Positions 36,901 to 49,618 of a stretch of DNA of 64,000 bases are shown here, one piece after another. Source of the stretch: Charina bottae (lineage: Eukaryota; Chordata; Lepidosauria; Squamata; Charinaidae); the NCBI GenBank assembly GCA_023362775.1, contig JALMGJ010000026.1:496001-560000 (forward strand), in the 5' to 3' direction. Position 1 is the stretch's first letter; each line of letters starts with the position of its first letter. The translations under genes and the position numbers were made by a program. The notes below the pieces were generated by a model. It was not told where the DNA came from. It worked only from the letters and a program-made list of their open reading frames with translations, and searched no databases.

Positions 36901-39900
36901 TGTATAGTCACAGCCAGTGTCAAAACTGTATAGTCACAGCCAGTTTCAAAACTGTATATGTCACAGTCAGTGTCAAAACTGTATATGTCACAGTCACTGT
37001 CAAAACTGTATATGTCACAGCCAGTGTAAAAACTGTATATGTCACAGTCAGTGTCAAAACTGTATAGAAACAGCCAGTGTCAAAACTGTATATGTCACAG
37101 TCAGTGTCAAAAGTGTATAGTCACAGCCAGTGTCAAAACTGTATATGTCAAAGTTAGTGTCAAAACTGTATAGTCACAGCCAGTGTCAAAACTGTATAGT
37201 CACAGCCAGTTTCAAAGCTGTATATGTCACAGTCAGTGTCAAAACTGTATATGTCACAGCCAGTGTAAAAACTGTATATGTCACAGTCAGTGTCAAAACT
37301 GTATAGTCACAGCCAGTGTCAAAACTGTATATGTCACAGCCAGTGTCAAAACTGTATATGTCAAAGTCAGTGTCAAAACTGTATATGTCACAGCCAGTGT
37401 CAAAACTGTATATTTCACAGCCAGTGTCAAAACTGTATATGTCACAGTCAGTGTCAAAACTGTATATATCACAGTCAGTGTCAAAACTGTATATATCAAA
37501 GCCAGTGTCAAAACTGTATAGTCACAGTCAGTGTCAAAACTGTATATGTCACAGCCAGTGTCAAAACTGTATAGTCACAGCCAGTGTCAAAACTGTATAT
37601 TTCACAGTCAGTGTCAAAACTGTATATATCAAAGCCAGTGTCAAAACTGTATAGTCACAGCCAGTGTCAAAACTGTATAGTCACAGCCAGTTTCAAAACT
37701 GTATATGTCACAGTCAGTGTCAAAACTGTATATGTCACAGTCACTGTCAAAACTGTATATGTCACAGCCAGTGTAAAAACTGTATATGTCACAGTCAGTG
37801 TCAAAACTGTATAGTCACAGCCAGTGTCAAAACTGTATATGTCACAGTCAGTGTCAAAACTGTATAGTCACAGCCAGTGTCAAAACTGTATATGTCAAAG
37901 TTAGTGTCAAAACTGTATAGTCACAGCCAGTGTCAAAACTGTATAGTCACAGCCAGTTTCAAAACTGTATATGTCACAGTCAGTGTCAAAACTGTATATG
38001 TCACAGCCAGTGTAAAAACTGTATATGTCACAGTCAGTGTCAAAACTGTATAGTCACAGCCAGTGTCAAAACTGTATATGTCACAGCCAGTGTCAAAACT
38101 GTATATGTCAAAGTCAGTGTCAAAACTGTATATGTCACAGCCAGTGTCAAAACTGTATAGTCACAGCCAGTGTCAAAACTGTATATGTCACAGCCAGTGT
38201 CAAAACTGTGCATGTCACAGCCAGTGTCAAAACTGTATATGTCACAGCCAGTGTCAAAACTGTATATGTCACAGTCAGTGTCAAAACTGTATAGTCACAG
38301 CCAGTGTCAAAACTGTATATGTCACAGTCAGTGTCAAAACTGTATAGTCACAGCCAGTGTCAAAACTGTGCATGTCACAGCCAGTGTCAAAACTGTATAT
38401 GTCACAGCCAGTGTCAAAACTGTATAGTCACAGCCAGTGTCAAAACTGTATATGTCACAGTCAGTGTAAAAACTGTATATGTCACAGCCAGTATCAAAAC
38501 TGTATAGCCACAGCCAGTGTCAAAACTGCATATGTCACAGCCAGTGTCAAAAATGTATAGTCACAGCCAGTGTCAAAACTGCATCTGTCACAGCCAGTGT
38601 CAAAACTGTATATGTCACAGCCAGTGTCAAAACTGTATATGTCACAGTCAGTGTCAAAACTGTATAGTCACAGCCAGTGTCAAAAGTGTATATGTCACAG
38701 CCCGTGTCAAAACTGTATATTTCACAGCCAGTGTCAAAACTGTATATGTCACAGTCAGTGTCAAAACTGTATATTTCACAGTCAGTGTCAAAACTGTATA
38801 TATCAAAGCCAGTGTCAAAACTGTATAGTCACAGTCAGTGTCAAAACTGTATATGTCACAGTCAGTGTCAAAACTGTATATGTCAAAGTCAGTGTCAAAA
38901 CTGTATATGTCACAGCCAGTGTCAAAACTGTATAGTCACAGCCAGTGTCAAAACTGTATATTTCACAGTCAGTGTCAAAACCGTATATATCAAAGCCAGT
39001 GTCAAAACTGTATAGTCACAGTCAGTGTCAAAACTGTATAGTCACAGCCAGTGTCAAAAATGTATAGTCACAGCCAGTTTCAAAACTGTATATGTCACAG
39101 TCAGTGTCAAAACTGTATATGTCACAGCCACTGTCAAAACTGTATATGTCACAGTCAGTGTCAAAACTGTATAGTCACAGCCAGTGTCAAAACTGTATAT
39201 GTCACAGTCAGTGTCAAAACTGTATAGTCACAGCCAGTGTCAAAACTGTATATGTCAAAGTCAGTGTCAAAACTGTATAGTCACAGCCAGTTTCAAAACT
39301 GTATATGTCACAGCCAGTGTAAAAACTGTATATGTCACAGTCACTGTCAAAACTGTATAGTCACAGCCAGTGTCAAAACTGTATATGTCACAGCCAGTGT
39401 CAAAACTGTATAGTCACAGCCAGTGTCAAAACTGTATAGTCACAGCCAGTGTCAAAACTGCATATGTCACAGCCAGTGTCAAAACTGTATATGTCACAGC
39501 CAGAGTCAAAACTGTATATGTCACAGTCAGTGTCAAAACTGTATAGTCACAGCCAGTGTCAAAAGTGTATATGTCACAGCCCGTGTCAAAACTGTATATG
39601 TCACAGTCAGTGTCAATACTGTATAGTCACAGTCAGTTTCAAAACTGTATAGTCACAGCCAGTGTCAAAACTGTATATGTCACAGCCAGTGTAAAAACTG
39701 TATATGTCACAGCCAGTGTCAAAACTGTATATGTCACAGCCAGTGTCAAAACTGTATAGTCACAGCCAGTGTCAAAACTGTATAGTCACAGCCAGTGTCA
39801 AAACTGCATATGTCACAGCCAGTGTCAAAACTGTATATGTCACAGCCAGTGTCAAAACTGTATATGTCACAGTCAGTGTCAAAACTGTATAGTCACAGCC

Positions 39901-40709
39901 AGTGTCAAAAGTGTATATGTCACAGCCCGTGTCAAAACTGTATATGTCACAGTCAGTGTCAATACTGTATAGTCACAGTCAGTTTCAAAACTGTATAGTC
40001 ACAGCCAGTGTCAAAACTGTATATGTCACAGCCAGTGTAAAAATTGTATATGTCACAGCCAGTGTAAAAACTGTATATGTCACAGTCAGTGTCAAAACTG
40101 TATAGTCACAGCCAGTGTCAAAACTGTATATGTCACAGCCAGTGTCAAAACTGTATATGTCAGAGTCAGTGTCAAAACTGTATAGTCACAGCCAGTGTCA
40201 AAACTGTATATGTCACAGCCAGTGTCAAAACTGTATATGTCACAGTCAGTGTCAAAACTGTATATTTCACAGACAGTGTCAAAACTGTATATATCAAAGC
40301 CAGTGTCAAAACTGTATAGTCACAGTCAGTGTCAAAACTGTATATGTCACAGTCAGTGTCAAAACTGTATATGTCAAAGTCAGTGTCAAAACTGTATATG
40401 TCACAGCCAGTGTCAAAACTGTATAGTCACAGCCAGTGTCAAAACTGTATATGTCACAGTCAGTGTCAAAACTGTATAGTCACAGCCAGTGTCAAAACTG
40501 TATATGTCAAAGTTAGTGTCAAAACTGTATAGTCACAGCCAGTGTCAAAACTGTATAGTCACAGCCAGTTTCAAAACTGTATATGTCACAGTCAGTGTCA
40601 AAACTGTATAGTCACAGCCAGTGTCAAAAGTGAATATGTCACAGCCAGTGTCAAAACTGTATAGTCACAGCCAGTGTCAAAACTGTATATTTCACAGTCA
40701 GTGTCAAAA
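30901..40709. repeat. A+B hybrid domain (two 4,771-bp units)
   Basis: Each 4,771-bp unit begins with a family A half containing the CTGTGCATG / AAAATGTAT pair (near 31220 and 35990). It continues into a family B half carrying TTTCACAGACAG (35494 and 40265). The hybrid unit has therefore itself been duplicated as a block. No GTCTAAAC monomer was seen here. Confidence 0.8.
31158..40709. repeat. Tandem duplication, 4,771-bp unit (31158-35928, 35929-40699)
   Basis: Offset-4,771 landmarks include the private TATAGAAAC near 32296/37067, GTCAGAGTC near 35390/40161, CAGAGTC near 34731/39502 and TTTCACAGACAG at 35494/40265. At every landmark and open reading frame I compared, the copies were the same. 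Agreement continues to 35939/40710, where ACTG becomes ACCG. At 26/27 bp this length fits 179 monomers. Confidence 0.9.
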
Positions 40710-43700
40710 CCGTATATATCAAAGCCAGTGTCAAAACTGTATAGTCACAGTCAGTGTCAAAACTGTATAGTCACAGCCAGTGTCAAAAATGTATAGTCAC
40801 AGCCAGTTTCAAAACTGTATATGTCACAGTCAGTGTCAAAACTGTATATGTCACAGCCACTGTCAAAACTGTATATGTCACAGTCAGTGTCAAAACTGTA
40901 TAGTCACAGCCAGTGTCAAAACTGTATATGTCACAGTCAGTGTCAAAACTGTATAGTCACAGCCAGTGTCAAAACTGTATATGTCAAAGTCAGTGTCAAA
41001 ACTGTATAGTCACAGCCAGTTTCAAAACTGTATATGTCACAGCCAGTTTCAAAACTGTATATGTCACAGTCACTGTCAAAACTGTATAGTCACAGACAGT
41101 GTCAAAACTGTATATGTCACAGCCAGTGTCAAAACTGTATATGTCACAGCCAGTGTCAAAACTGTATAGTCACAGCCAGTGTCAAAACTGTATAGTCACA
41201 GCCAGTGTCAAAACTGCATATGTCACAGCCAGTGTCAAAACTGTATATGTCACAGCCAGAGTCAAAACTGTATATGTCACAGTCAGTGTCAAAACTGTAT
41301 AGTCACAGCCAGTGTCAAAAGTGTATATGTCACAGCCCGTGTCAAAACTGTATATGTCACAGTCAGTGTCAATACTGTATAGTCACAGTCAGTTTCAAAA
41401 CTGTATAGTCACAGCCAGTGTCAAAACTGTATATGTCACAGCCAGTGTAAAAACTGTATATGTCACAGCCAGTGTCAAAACTGTATATGTCACAGCCAGT
41501 GTCAAAACTGTATAGTCACAGCCAGTGTCAAAACTGTATAGTCACAGCCAGTGTCAAAACTGCATATGTCACAGCCAGTGTCAAAACTGTATATGTCACA
41601 GCCAGTGTCAAAACTGTATATGTCACAGTCAGTGTCAAAACTGTATAGTCACAGCCAGTGTCAAAAGTGTATATGTCACAGCCCGTGTCAAAACTGTATA
41701 TGTCACAGTCAGTGTCAATACTGTATAGTCACAGTCAGTTTCAAAACTGTATAGTCACAGCCAGTGTCAAAACTGTATATGTCACAGCCAGTGTAAAAAT
41801 TGTATATGTCACAGCCAGTGTAAAAACTGTATATGTCACAGTCAGTGTCAAAACTGTATAGTCACAGCCAGTGTCAAAACTGTATATGTCACAGCCAGTG
41901 TCAAAACTGTATATGTCACAGTCAGTGTCAAAACTGTATAGTCACAGCCAGTGTCAAAACTGTATATGTCACAGCCAGTGTCAAAACTGTATATGTCACA
42001 GTCAGTGTCAAAACTGTATATTTCACAGACAGTGTCAAAACTGTATATATCAAAGCCAGTGTCAAAACTGTATAGTCACAGTCAGTGTCAAAACTGTATA
42101 TGTCACAGTCAGTGTCAAAACTGTATATGTCAAAGTCAGTGTCAAAACTGTATATGTCACAGCCAGTGTCAAAACTGTATAGTCACAGCCAGTGTCAAAA
42201 CTGTATATGTCACAGTCAGTGTCAAAACTGTATAGTCACGGCCAGTGTCAAAACTGTATATGTCAAAGTTAGTGTCAAAACTGTATAGTCACAGCCAGTG
42301 TCAAAACTGTATAGTCACAGCCAGTTTCAAAACTGTATATGTCACAGTCAGTGTCAAAACTGTATATGTCACAGCCAGTGTAAAAACTGTATATGTCACA
42401 GTCAGTGTCAAAACTGTATAGTCACAGCCAGTGTCAAAACTGTATATGTCACAGCCAGTGTCAAAACTGTATATGTCAAAGTCAGTGTCAAAACTGTATA
42501 TGTCACAGCCAGTGTCAAAAGTGTATATGTCACAGCCCGTGTCAAAACTGTATATGTCACAGTCAGTGTCAATACTGTATAGTCACAGTCAGTTTCAAAA
42601 CTGTATTGTCACAGCCAGTGTCAAAACTGTATATGTCACAGCTAGTGTAAAAACTGTATATGTCACAGTCAGTGTCAAAACTGTATAGTCACAGCCAGTG
42701 TCAAAACTGTATAGTCACAGCCAGTGTCAAAACTGCATATGTCACAGCCAGTGTCAAAACTGTATATGTCACAGCCAGTGTCAAAACTGTATATGTCACA
42801 GTCAGTGTCAAAACTGTATAGTCACAGCCAGTGTCAAAAGTGTATATGTCACAGCCCGTGTCAAAACTGTATATGTCACAGTCAGTGTCAATACTGTATA
42901 GTCACAGTCAGTTTCAAAACTGTATAGTCACAGCCAGTGTCAAAACTGTATATGTCACAGCCAGTGTAGAAATTGTATATGTCACAGCCAGTGTAAAAAC
43001 TGTATATGTCACAGTCAGTGTCAAAACTGTATAGTCACAGCCAGTGTCAAAACTGTATATTTCACAGTCAGTGTCAAAACCGTATATATCAAAGCCAGTG
43101 TCAAAACTGTATAGTCACAGTCAGTGTCAAAACTGTATAGTCACAGCCAGTGTCAAAAATGTATAGTCACAGCCAGTTTCAAAACTGTATATGTCACAGT
43201 CAGTGTCAAAACTGTATATGTCACAGCCACTGTCAAAACTGTATATGTCACAGTCAGTGTCAAAACTGTATAGTCACAGCCAGTGTCAAAACTGTATATG
43301 TCACAGTCAGTGTCAAAACTGTATAGTCACAGCCAGTGTCAAAACTGTATATGTCAAAGTCAGTGTCAAAACTGTATAGTCACAGCCAGTTTCAAAACTG
43401 TATATGTCACAGCCAGTTTCAAAACTGTATATGTCACAGTCACTGTCAAAACTGTATAGTCACAGACAGTGTCAAAACTGTATATGTCACAGCCAGTGTC
43501 AAAACTGTATATGTCACAGCCAGTGTCAAAACTGTATAGTCACAGCCAGTGTCAAAACTGTATAGTCACAGCCAGTGTCAAAACTGCATATGTCACAGCC
43601 AGTGTCAAAACTGTATATGTCACAGCCAGAGTCAAAACTGTATATGTCACAGTCAGTGTCAAAACTGTATAGTCACAGCCAGTGTCAAAAGTGTATATGT

Positions 43701-45385
43701 CACAGCCCGTGTCAAAACTGTATATGTCACAGTCAGTGTCAATACTGTATAGTCACAGTCAGTTTCAAAACTGTATAGTCACAGCCAGTGTCAAAACTGT
43801 ATATGTCACAGCCAGTGTAAAAACTGTATATGTCACAGCCAGTGTCAAAACTGTATATGTCACAGCCAGTGTCAAAACTGTATAGTCACAGCCAGTGTCA
43901 AAACTGTATAGTCACAGCCAGTGTCAAAACTGCATATGTCACAGCCAGTGTCAAAACTGTATATGTCACAGCCAGTGTCAAAACTGTATATGTCACAGTC
44001 AGTGTCAAAACTGTATAGTCACAGCCAGTGTCAAAAGTGTATATGTCACAGCCCGTGTCAAAACTGTATATGTCACAGTCAGTGTCAATACTGTATAGTC
44101 ACAGTCAGTTTCAAAACTGTATAGTCACAGCCAGTGTCAAAACTGTATATGTCACAGCCAGTGTAAAAATTGTATATGTCACAGCCAGTGTAAAAACTGT
44201 ATATGTCACAGTCAGTGTCAAAACTGTATAGTCACAGCCAGTGTCAAAACTGTATATGTCACAGCCAGTGTCAAAACTGTATATGTCACAGTCAGTGTCA
44301 AAACTGTATAGTCACAGCCAGTGTCAAAACTGTATATGTCACAGCCAGTGTCAAAACTGTATATGTCACAGTCAGTGTCAAAACTGTATATTTCACAGAC
44401 AGTGTCAAAACTGTATATATCAAAGCCAGTGTCAAAACTGTATAGTCACAGTCAGTGTCAAAACTGTATATGTCACAGTCAGTGTCAAAACTGTATATGT
44501 CAAAGTCAGTGTCAAAACTGTATATGTCACAGCCAGTGTCAAAACTGTATAGTCACAGCCAGTGTCAAAACTGTATATGTCACAGTCAGTGTCAAAACTG
44601 TATAGTCACGGCCAGTGTCAAAACTGTATATGTCAAAGTTAGTGTCAAAACTGTATAGTCACAGCCAGTGTCAAAACTGTATAGTCACAGCCAGTTTCAA
44701 AACTGTATATGTCACAGTCAGTGTCAAAACTGTATATGTCACAGCCAGTGTAAAAACTGTATATGTCACAGTCAGTGTCAAAACTGTATAGTCACAGCCA
44801 GTGTCAAAACTGTATATGTCACAGCCAGTGTCAAAACTGTATATGTCAAAGTCAGTGTCAAAACTGTATATGTCACAGCCAGTGTCAAAAGTGTATATGT
44901 CACAGCCCGTGTCAAAACTGTATATGTCACAGTCAGTGTCAATACTGTATAGTCACAGTCAGTTTCAAAACTGTATTGTCACAGCCAGTGTCAAAACTGT
45001 ATATGTCACAGCCAGTGTAAAAACTGTATATGTCACAGTCAGTGTCAAAACTGTATAGTCACAGCCAGTGTCAAAACTGTATAGTCACAGCCAGTGTCAA
45101 AACTGCATATGTCACAGCCAGTGTCAAAACTGTATATGTCACAGCCAGTGTCAAAACTGTATATGTCACAGTCAGTGTCAAAACTGTATAGTCACAGCCA
45201 GTGTCAAAAGTGTATATGTCACAGCCCGTGTCAAAACTGTATATGTCACAGTCAGTGTCAATACTGTATAGTCACAGTCAGTTTCAAAACTGTATAGTCA
45301 CAGCCAGTGTCAAAACTGTATATGTCACAGCCAGTGTAAAAATTGTATATGTCACAGCCAGTGTAAAAACTGTATATGTCACAGT
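40646..45385. repeat. Tandem duplication, 2,370-bp unit (40646-43015, 43016-45385)
   Basis: Shared private changes include TCACGGCC (G at 42240 and 44610) and TATTGTC near 42606/44976. Differences seen are CAGCTAG versus CAGCCAG near 42643/45013 and GTGTAGAAATTG versus GTGTAAAAATTG near 42967/45337. Confidence 0.88.
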
Positions 45386-46952
45386 CAGTGTCAAAACTGT
45401 ATAGTCACAGCCAGTGTCAAAACTGTATATGTCACAGCCAGTGTCAAAACTGTATATGTCACAGTCAGTGTCAAAACTGTATAGTCACAGCCAGTGTCAA
45501 AACTGTATATGTCACAGCCAGTGTCAAAACTGTATATGTCACAGTCAGTGTCAAAACTGTATATTTCACAGACAGTGTCAAAACTGTATATATCAAAGCC
45601 AGTGTCAAAACTGTATAGTCACAGTCAGTGTCAAAACTGTATATGTCACAGTCAGTGTCAAAACTGTATATGTCAAAGTCAGTGTCAAAACTGTATATGT
45701 CACAGCCAGTGTCAAAACTGTATAGTCACAGCCAGTGTCAAAACTGTATATGTCACAGTCAGTGTCAAAACTGTATAGTCACAGCCAGTGTCAAAACTGT
45801 ATATGTCAAAGTTAGTGTCAAAACTGTATAGTCACAGCCAGTGTCAAAACTGTATAGTCACAGCCAGTTTCAAAACTGTATATGTCACAGTCAGTGTCAA
45901 AACTGTATATGTCACAGCCAGTGTAAAAACTGTATATGTCACAGTCAGTGTCAAAACTGTATAGTCACAGCCAGTGTCAAAACTGTATATGTCACAGCCA
46001 GTGTCAAAACTGTATATGTCAAAGTCAGTGTCAAAACTGTATATGTCACAGCCAGTGTCAAAACTGTATAGTCACAGCCAGTGTCAAAACTGTATATGTC
46101 ACAGCCAGTGTCAAAACTGTGCATGTCACAGCCAGTGTCAAAACTGTATATGTCACAGCCAGTGTCAAAACTGTATATGTCACAGTCAGTGTCAAAACTG
46201 TATAGTCACAGCCAGTGTCAAAACTGTATATGTCACAGTCAGTGTCAAAACTGTATAGTCACAGCCAGTGTCAAAACTGTGCATGTCACAGCCAGTGTCA
46301 AAACTGTATATGTCACAGCCAGTGTCAAAACTGTATAGTCACAGCCAGTGTCAAAACTGTATATGTCACAGTCAGTGTCAAAACTGTATATGTCACAGCC
46401 AGTATCAAAACTGTATAGCCACAGCCAGTGTCAAAACTGTATATGTCACAGCCAGTGTCAAAAATGTATAGTCACAGCCAGTGTCAAAACTGCATCTGTC
46501 ACAGCCAGTGTCAAAACTGTATATGTCACAGCCAGTGTCAAAACTGTATATGTCACAGTCAGTGTCAAAACTGTATAGTCACAGCCAGTGTCAAAAGTGT
46601 ATATGTCACAGCCCGTGTCAAAACTGTATATTTCACAGCCAGTGTCAAAACTGTATATGTCACAGTCAGTGTCAAAACGGTATATTTCACAGTCAGTGTC
46701 AAAACTGTATATATCAAAGCCAGTGTCAAAACTGTATAGTCACAGTCAGTGTCAAAACTGTATATGTCACAGTCAGTGTCAAAACTGTATATGTCAAAGT
46801 CAGTGTCAAAACTGTATATGTCACAGCCAGTGTCAAAACTGTATAGTCACAGCCAGTGTCAAAACTGTATATTTCACAGTCAGTGTCAAAACCGTATATA
46901 TCAAAGCCAGTGTCAAAACTGTATAGTCACAGTCAGTGTCAAAACTGTATAG
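43895..46952. repeat. Long-range duplicate block 1, right copy
   Basis: This is the partner of 11923-14980. A related but shorter match precedes it at a 31,945-bp offset (11604/43549), one 27-mer different. Private changes include AACGGTATATT near 46678. Confidence 0.85.
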
Positions 46953-49171
46953 TCACAGCCAGTGTCAAAAATGTATAGTCACAGCCAGTTTCAAAACTGT
47001 ATATGTCACAGTCAGTGTCAAAACTGTATATGTCACAGCCACTGTCAAAACTGTATATGTCACAGTCAGTGTCAAAACTGTATAGTCACAGCCAGTGTCA
47101 AAACTGTATATGTCACAGTCAGTGTCAAAACTGTATAGTCACAGCCAGTGTCAAAACTGTATATGTCAAAGTCAGTGTCAAAACTGTATAGTCACAGCCA
47201 GTTTCAAAACTGTATATGTCACAGCCAGTGTAAAAACTGTATATGTCACAGTCACTGTCAAAACTGTATAGTCACAGACAGTGTCAAAACTGTATATGTC
47301 ACAGCCAGTGTCAAAACTGTATATGTCACAGCCAGTGTCAAAACTGTATAGTCACAGCCAGTGTCAAAACTGTATAGTCACAGCCAGTGTCAAAACTGCA
47401 TATGTCACAGCCAGTGTCAAAACTGTATATGTCACAGCCAGAGTCAAAACTGTATATGTCACAGTCAGTGTCAAAACTGTATAGTCACAGCCAGTGTCAA
47501 AAGTGTATATGTCACAGCCCGTGTCAAAACTGTATATGTCACAGTCAGTGTCAATACTGTATAGTCACAGTCAGTTTCAAAACTGTATAGTCACAGCCAG
47601 TGTCAAAACTGTATATGTCACAGCCAGTGTAAAAACTGTATATGTCACAGTCAGTGTCAAAACTGTATAGTCACAGCCAGTGTCAAAACTGTATAGTCAC
47701 AGCCAGTGTCAAAACTGCATATGTCACAGCCAGTGTCAAAACTGTATATGTCACAGCCAGTGTCAAAACTGTATATGTCACAGTCAGTGTCAAAACTGTA
47801 TAGTCACAGCCAGTGTCAAAAGTGTATATGTCACAGCCCGTGTCAAAACTGTATATGTCACAGCCAGTGTCAAAACTGTATATGTCACAGTCAGTGTCAA
47901 AACTGTATAGTCACAGCCAGTGTCAAAAGTGTATATGTCACAGCCCGTGTCAAAACTGTATATTTCACAGCCAGTGTCAAAACTGTATATGTCACAGTCA
48001 GTGTCAAAACTGTATATTTCACAGTCAGTGTCAAAACTGTATATATCAAAGCCAGTGTCAAAACTGTATAGTCACAGTCAGTGTCAAAACTGTATATGTC
48101 ACAGTCAGTGTCAAAACTGTATATGTCAAAGTCAGTGTCAAAACTGTATATGTCACAGCCAGTGTCAAAACTGTATAGTCACAGCCAGTGTCAAAACTGT
48201 ATATTTCACAGTCAGTGTCAAAACCGTATATATCAAAGCCAGTGTCAAAACTGTATAGTCACAGTCAGTGTCAAAACTGTATAGTCACAGCCAGTGTCAA
48301 AAATGTATAGTCACAGCCAGTTTCAAAACTGTATATGTCACAGTCAGTGTCAAAACTGTATATGTCACAGCCACTGTCAAAACTGTATATGTCACAGTCA
48401 GTGTCAAAACTGTATAGTCACAGCCAGTGTCAAAACTGTATATGTCACAGTCAGTGTCAAAACTGTATAGTCACAGCCAGTGTCAAAACTGTATATGTCA
48501 AAGTCAGTGTCAAAACTGTATAGTCACAGCCAGTTTCAAAACTGTATATGTCACAGCCAGTGTAAAAACTGTATATGTCACAGTCACTGTCAAAACTGTA
48601 TAGTCACAGACAGTGTCAAAACTGTATATGTCACAGCCAGTGTCAAAACTGTATATGTCACAGCCAGTGTCAAAACTGTATAGTCACAGCCAGTGTCAAA
48701 ACTGTATAGTCACAGCCAGTGTCAAAACTGCATATGTCACAGCCAGTGTCAAAACTGTATATGTCACAGCCAGAGTCAAAACTGTATATGTCACAGTCAG
48801 TGTCAAAACTGTATAGTCACAGCCAGTGTCAAAAGTGTATATGTCACAGCCCGTGTCAAAACTGTATATGTCACAGTCAGTGTCAATACTGTATAGTCAC
48901 AGTCAGTTTCAAAACTGTATAGTCACAGCCAGTGTCAAAACTGTATATGTCACAGCCAGTGTAAAAACTGTATATGTCACAGTCAGTGTCAAAACTGTAT
49001 AGTCACAGCCAGTGTCAAAACTGTATAGTCACAGCCAGTGTCAAAACTGCATATGTCACAGCCAGTGTCAAAACTGTATATGTCACAGCCAGTGTCAAAA
49101 CTGTATATGTCACAGTCAGTGTCAAAACTGAATAGTCACAGCCAGTGTCAAAAGTGTATATGTCACAGCCC
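46508..49171. repeat. Tandem duplication, 1,332-bp unit
   Basis: About 46508-47839 and 47840-49171 share the ACCGTATATATC monomer, AAAATGTATAG, CAGCCACTG and CAGAGTC landmarks at a 1,332-bp offset. A difference is AACGGTATATT near 46678, which is AACTGTATATT in the other copy. Confidence 0.82.
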
Positions 49172-49618
49172 GTGTCAAAACTGTATATGTCACAGTCAGT
49201 GTCAATACTGTATAGTCACAGTCAGTTTCAAAACTGTATAGTCACAGCCAGTGTCAAAAGTGTATATGTCACAGCCAGTGTAAAAATTGTATATGTCACA
49301 GCCAGTGTAAAAACTGTATATGTCACAGTCAGTGTCAAAACTGTATATGTCACAGCCAGTGTCAAAACTGTATAGTCACAGCCAGTGTCAAAACTGCATA
49401 TGTCACAGCCAGTGTCAAAACTGTATATGTCACAGCCAGTGTCAAAACTGTATATGTCACAGTCAGTGTCAAAACTGTATATGTCACAGCCAGTGTCAAA
49501 ACTGTATATGTCACAGCCAGTGTAAAAAATGTATATGTCACAGCCAGTGTAAAAACTGTATATGTCACAGTCAGTGTCAAAACTGTATAGTCACAGCCAG
49601 TGTCAAAACTGTATAGTC

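Larger units (their letters stand above)
40710..49618. repeat. Family B domain 2
   Basis: TTTCACAGACAG markers at 42021, 44391 and 45564 and repeated 1,173/1,197-bp spacings identify family B. It contains the 2,370- and 1,332-bp duplications. The domain ends at the same CACACCCATTGTC junction (about 49619) that ends B domain 1. Confidence 0.8.
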
